A DNA stretch of 64,000 nucleotides. It comes from Epiperipatus broadwayi (Eukaryota > Onychophora > Udeonychophora > Euonychophora > Peripatidae). Under the pieces are notes generated by a model. That model did not search any database. It was not told where the DNA came from and saw nothing but the letters and a program-made list of their open reading frames with translations. The stretch spans positions 131,001 to 195,000 of the forward strand of contig JAQFVV010013084.1 in the NCBI GenBank assembly GCA_028023455.1, read 5' to 3'. Every line of letters begins with the position of its first letter. Within the stretch, counting starts at the first letter, position 1. Positions 60,838 to 64,000 of the stretch are shown here, piece after piece. The position numbers were made by a program, and so were the translations under genes.

Positions 60838-60882
60838 GGCATTCTATATGTGTGTGCATTTTTTCATTGCATCAATGGCAAC
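60838..60882 (-). pseudogene. Gag zinc knuckle of the gypsy relic
   Basis: Reads C-H-stop-C-N-E-K-M-H-T-H-I-E-C, an exact CX2CX4HX4C spacing with a TGA at the third position. Nucleic-acid-binding nucleocapsid motif in the living ancestor. Confidence 0.7.
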
Positions 60883-61508
60883 ACCTTAGACTATTTGATG
60901 CTGAATTATCTGAGCTGACTGAATGAAAGACTGACCCAGTGTTATGCTCAATTTTTGGCACATCATACTTAGTAATTTTTAATGGGTTTGGCTGACCAGC
61001 TATTGATTCTGCTAGTATTGCTTGGGCCATAGCTTGAATCCAGCATTATCATAATTTGTGATCATTTATGCCACAAATAAAATGATCATGTATTGCTTCA
61101 TTTAGGAAATATTTGAATTCGAACATTAATGCCATTGTTCAGATTCTTGTTGTGAACTCTCTACATTTCCCCCCTGTTATTACATGCATAGATTGAAATA
61201 ATATCTCTGTGTTACTGTCAAGATTTTGGGAAAAAATAATCTGTGAAAGTTGTTAATCTGTGAGAGTTTGTCAAAATCTGGACAGCTGGTGTTTCTGCTT
61301 TAGATTGAGACTTGAATATGTCATATGTTTGAGAACCTATTATGGAAATTAATGTGGCTAATTTTACTTCATGCTTCTTGATCTGATTAGCTTGTAGGTA
61401 AAATATTAATCATTCTTTATAGCTTGACCAGCCCTCAGGTTGGGCTGGGTCAAAAGCTTTCATGGAGCTAATAGACAACAATTTTTTAATTTGCCTTCCT
61501 TTCTCCAT

Positions 61509-61861
61509 AAAATAAACAAAATACTGATTTTTATAAGTTACCACTTGTAATTTTAAATTTTGACAGCTATTGTATGCAACTGTTCAGAAATCGATAGTGA
61601 AAAGACTTACAACCCACTAGGGAAAGCTTCTGTCACTTTAGGAGTAAAGCTCTCATGGATGGTTTATGATTTTAATTAACAGCTTTCTTATTATAAACTG
61701 AGCACTGATTATATGTATGGATGAAAGATGATGATCATACCAGCTTCCAGTCCTATCATGGAGTTGCCTCACTGTGTAAATGCATTGGTAATGACTATAG
61801 TAAAAAAACCTTCACTGTTGAAAAATTGAGAGTATGGGTCAATCATTCAGGTTAGACAGAT

Positions 61862-61895
<34 letters not shown>

Positions 61896-62345
61896 GCTTG
61901 CTTCCAAAATGGCTGACTATTTATTTCCAGATCGCCTATTTTACTGGAAGCAATCAGATTCAGAGGATATCATTGCCTATTAGTGTGTACTAACCAATGG
62001 TAGGTTTATCCACATGTTTACAAATTAGCCATATTTATGTTTTCACTTTGGCCATATCTATACATTGGTTTTACACATTTTTACATTGGTTAGTGGCAAT
62101 GAATTCTAAATCCAATTACATAAAGAAGGAATCTGACTAGTTCACTTCTGAAGGTAAGTTCAGTTATGACAGAAATCCTTTTGATATTACTAATAAACTA
62201 TCAATTACTACTAATTGACCATTGCCAAGGCAAAGCAAGTTTGAATTTCTAAGTATTTTTATTTACAGAAATTTAAGTTTAACAGATATATCTACATCTG
62301 GAGTAATATTTACAAAAGTTATATTTATTTTCCCATTAAACACAA
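61509..62345. other. No gene; upstream side of the gypsy relic
   Basis: This would hold the 5' leader and LTR of the relic, but I found no matching repeat on the far side. It includes a (CT)n tract. Confidence 0.5.
61864..61893. repeat. (CT)n microsatellite
   Basis: About 14 CT units. Confidence 0.92.
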
Positions 62346-62349
62346 CACA

Positions 62350-62850
62350 TTTATCATTAAAAAAATTATTTAGAGCAATTAGCATGCTCTTTATTTTACA
62401 TATTTGTAAATGCAAGCTATACAAGTCATATGATATATGACTTGATTTTATTACTATTTTGCTGTTGTAAGCGTTGGGTAAATTAAATTGCTAAACTTAT
62501 TAATATATGGTTTAGCTCAACTACGTTGAGCCCCATGTGATTATTTCAGTTTGAGAGCTGAATTTAAAGACAAGTAGATGTCAAAAATTTACATCTTCTT
62601 AAAAGTTAACTATTACATAAATTTTTAGTTTGAATTGGTGTTTTAAATCTGATGTCCTAGCTCCTACTTGAAGTGATCTATAGCTCAAAATTGGACTGGG
62701 GGCGGGGATAATCCTAGATAAAGATGATTTGAATGCTTTCTTTTGTAACATTTATCATAAAAAGCTTATTTATAACTATTAACATGCGCTTTACTTTACA
62801 TATTTGTAAATGCAAGATATATAAGTCATGTGACATATAACTTGATTATA
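62350..62850 (+). repeat. Decayed relative of the 369-bp ribozyme repeat
   Basis: TATTTGTAAATGCAAG..GTCAT..GACTTGATTTTA (62401 on) and TTATTAATATATGG..CCCATGTGATTATTTCAGTTTGAGAGCTG match the plus-strand 369-bp unit in order. TATTTGTAAATGCAAG recurs 400 bases later at 62801, so it is also a tandem with a period of about 400. Where the hammerhead should be (about 62660-62710) the core is not recognisable. An (AT)n follows, then PLE palindrome 2. Confidence 0.6.
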
Positions 62851-62901
62851 TATATATATATATAACGAAACTTAAATATATTCCAAACAACGGTAAACAA
62901 T

Positions 62902-63320
62902 TTATAATATAATATAAATAAAAACTCGTAAAGAAATATTTTCGATTATATTCATAACCATTTTCAACTCAACTTTCAAAATGGAATCATCTATTACCAA
63001 CAATTCATTAATCCTAACATTTGCTGACTGTCTGTTTATTATCGTATTTTTATACCTACTAATAAAAACAGCCTCTTTAATTTTTCTTTTTTCATTATCT
63101 CTCTCTTGGCCTAAAATTTTTATTTCGTTTATATCACAATCAAATTTAAAATTACAATTCCTATCATGATCATAAAAAAGCAGATTCAGTATATAACTTG
63201 ACTTCATTATTATTATCATTACATATCTGTACATTTTTCAAAACTCTTTTATATAACAATTTATGTTCTTTAATTCTTTTCTCAATATTACATCTAGATT
63301 TCCCCACATATGATAAGTTA
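62902..63320 (-). pseudogene. PLE GIY-YIG endonuclease fragment, left arm of palindrome 2
   Basis: The open part (63234-62902) has FYDHDRNCNFKFD, LGQERDNEKRKIKEAVFISRY and NRQSANVRINEL, matching the second half of the domain including the conserved Glu in KIKEAVFIS. The YVGES-type first half lies upstream in another frame. Confidence 0.75.
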
Positions 63321-64000
63321 CACCCACAAAAAAATTCTATAAATTATATTACTCACATTATTTTTTTCTAACTTCTCTTTTGAATTATTAACCATTCTAT
63401 TTAAATTACCTGATCCATAAAATGAAACATTATATATACTATTATTAACCATTCTATTTAAATTACCCAATCGGGTAATTTAAATAGAATGGTTAATAAT
63501 TCAAAAGATAAGTTAGAAAAAAATAATGTGAGTAATATAATTTATAGAATTTTTTTGTGGGTGTAACTTATCATATGTGGGGGAATCTAGATGTAATATT
63601 GAGAAAAGAATTAAAGAACATAAATTGTTGTATAAAAGAGTTTTGAAAAATGTACAGATATGTAATGATAATAATAATGAAGTCAAGTTATATACTGAAT
63701 CTGTTTTTTTATGATTATGATAGAAATTGTAATTTTAAATTTGATTTTGATATAAACAAAATAAAAATTTTAGGCCAAGAGAGAGATAATGAAAAAAGAA
63801 AAATTAAAGAGGCAGTTTTTATTAGTAGGTATAAAAATATGATAATAAACAGACAGTCAGCCAAATGTTAGGATTAATGAATTGTGGCATATTTAAATCG
63901 ACATGTGTTTCCGATTGGTCATAGATGATTCCATTTTGAAAGTTGAGTTGATAATGATTATGAATATAATCGAAAATATTTCTTTATGAGTTTTTATTTA
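62920..64000. repeat. PLE palindrome 2, running off the window
   Basis: Two arms meet at 63469-63472 with only four unpaired bases (AATTACCC AATC GGGTAATT), and extend outward to about 62920 and to the window end. The left arm carries one extra segment of about 67 bases near the centre. Both arms hold a GIY-YIG fragment of a PLE that differs in sequence from palindrome 1. Confidence 0.85.
63480..63871 (+). pseudogene. PLE GIY-YIG endonuclease, right arm of palindrome 2
   Basis: Broken frames give IIYRIF, a CGCN-like cysteine pair, an LSYVGESRCNIEKRIKEHK-type core (about 63560-63630), then from 63650 FYDYDRNCNFKFDFDINKIK and EKRKIKEAVFISRYKN. One or two frameshifts separate the halves. Homologous to palindrome 1 but clearly a different PLE copy or family. 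Confidence 0.75.

Larger units (their letters stand above)
57690..61508 (-). pseudogene. Ty3/gypsy gag-pol relic
   Basis: In order on the minus strand: gag start, zinc knuckle, protease, RT, RNase H tail and integrase, each with stops or frameshifts. It begins at an ATG near 61508 (MEKGRQIKK) with FDPAQPEGWSSYKE, a gag N-terminus found in single-frame gypsy elements, and fades beyond the integrase near 57.7 kb. No LTR pair was found on either side. It is a different family from the gag-only elements, as the Gag sequences are unrelated beyond general type. Nothing here can encode a working enzyme. Confidence 0.8.

Overview
The window is AT-rich animal DNA, probably from an invertebrate. It is built almost entirely of retroelements, their relics and simple repeats. 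I found no convincing conserved host gene. The mix of Penelope-like elements, a tandem hammerhead-ribozyme array (retrozyme type), Ty3/gypsy gag and pol relics and long AT microsatellites fits a low-GC invertebrate genome. The species cannot be named from the sequence alone.

Layout. 1-5.3 kb: AT-rich DNA with one weak candidate for a small spliced gene (2.06-2.83 kb). 5.34-6.72 kb: a palindrome whose two arms each carry the 3' end of a Penelope-like element (PLE) with a GIY-YIG endonuclease. 6.87-9.30 kb: a lone long LTR. 9.33-16.90 kb: a complete LTR element (copy A) that has gag but no pol, with a TTAA-flanked piggyBac-like MITE inside its 5' LTR. 17.3-20.4 kb: a decayed gag split by a repeat-rich insert. 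23.39-33.94 kb: a 10.5-kb mosaic of inverted and truncated copies of a non-coding LTR element, bracketed by one 4-bp target-site duplication (TSD). 34.0-38.2 kb: no gene seen. 38.24-40.15 kb: five units of a 369-bp repeat carrying six type I hammerhead ribozymes, arranged head to head between 14-bp TSDs. 40.2-46.7 kb: AT-rich DNA with a (TTA)61 tract. 46.88-54.96 kb: copy B of the gag-only LTR element, on the minus strand. 57.7-61.5 kb: a minus-strand Ty3/gypsy gag-pol relic with zinc knuckle, protease, RT, RNase H tail and integrase traces. 62.35-62.85 kb: a decayed relative of the 369-bp repeat. 62.9-64.0 kb: a second, unrelated PLE palindrome running off the window edge.

How the parts relate. 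Most elements look non-autonomous. The gag-only LTR elements, the non-coding LTR element, the ribozyme repeats and the MITE all need enzymes supplied in trans. PLEs are known in other animals to be associated with type I hammerheads, so a PLE-type machinery is a reasonable but unproven partner for the ribozyme array. Four of the five outer ends of the gag-only LTR family that can be placed exactly abut (AT)n tracts or AT-only sequence directly, and the fifth does so over a shorter run; this suggests a target preference. The strongest candidate for a little-described system is the hammerhead array at 38.2-40.1 kb. The second is the LTR mosaic whose two outer ends are both U5 ends.
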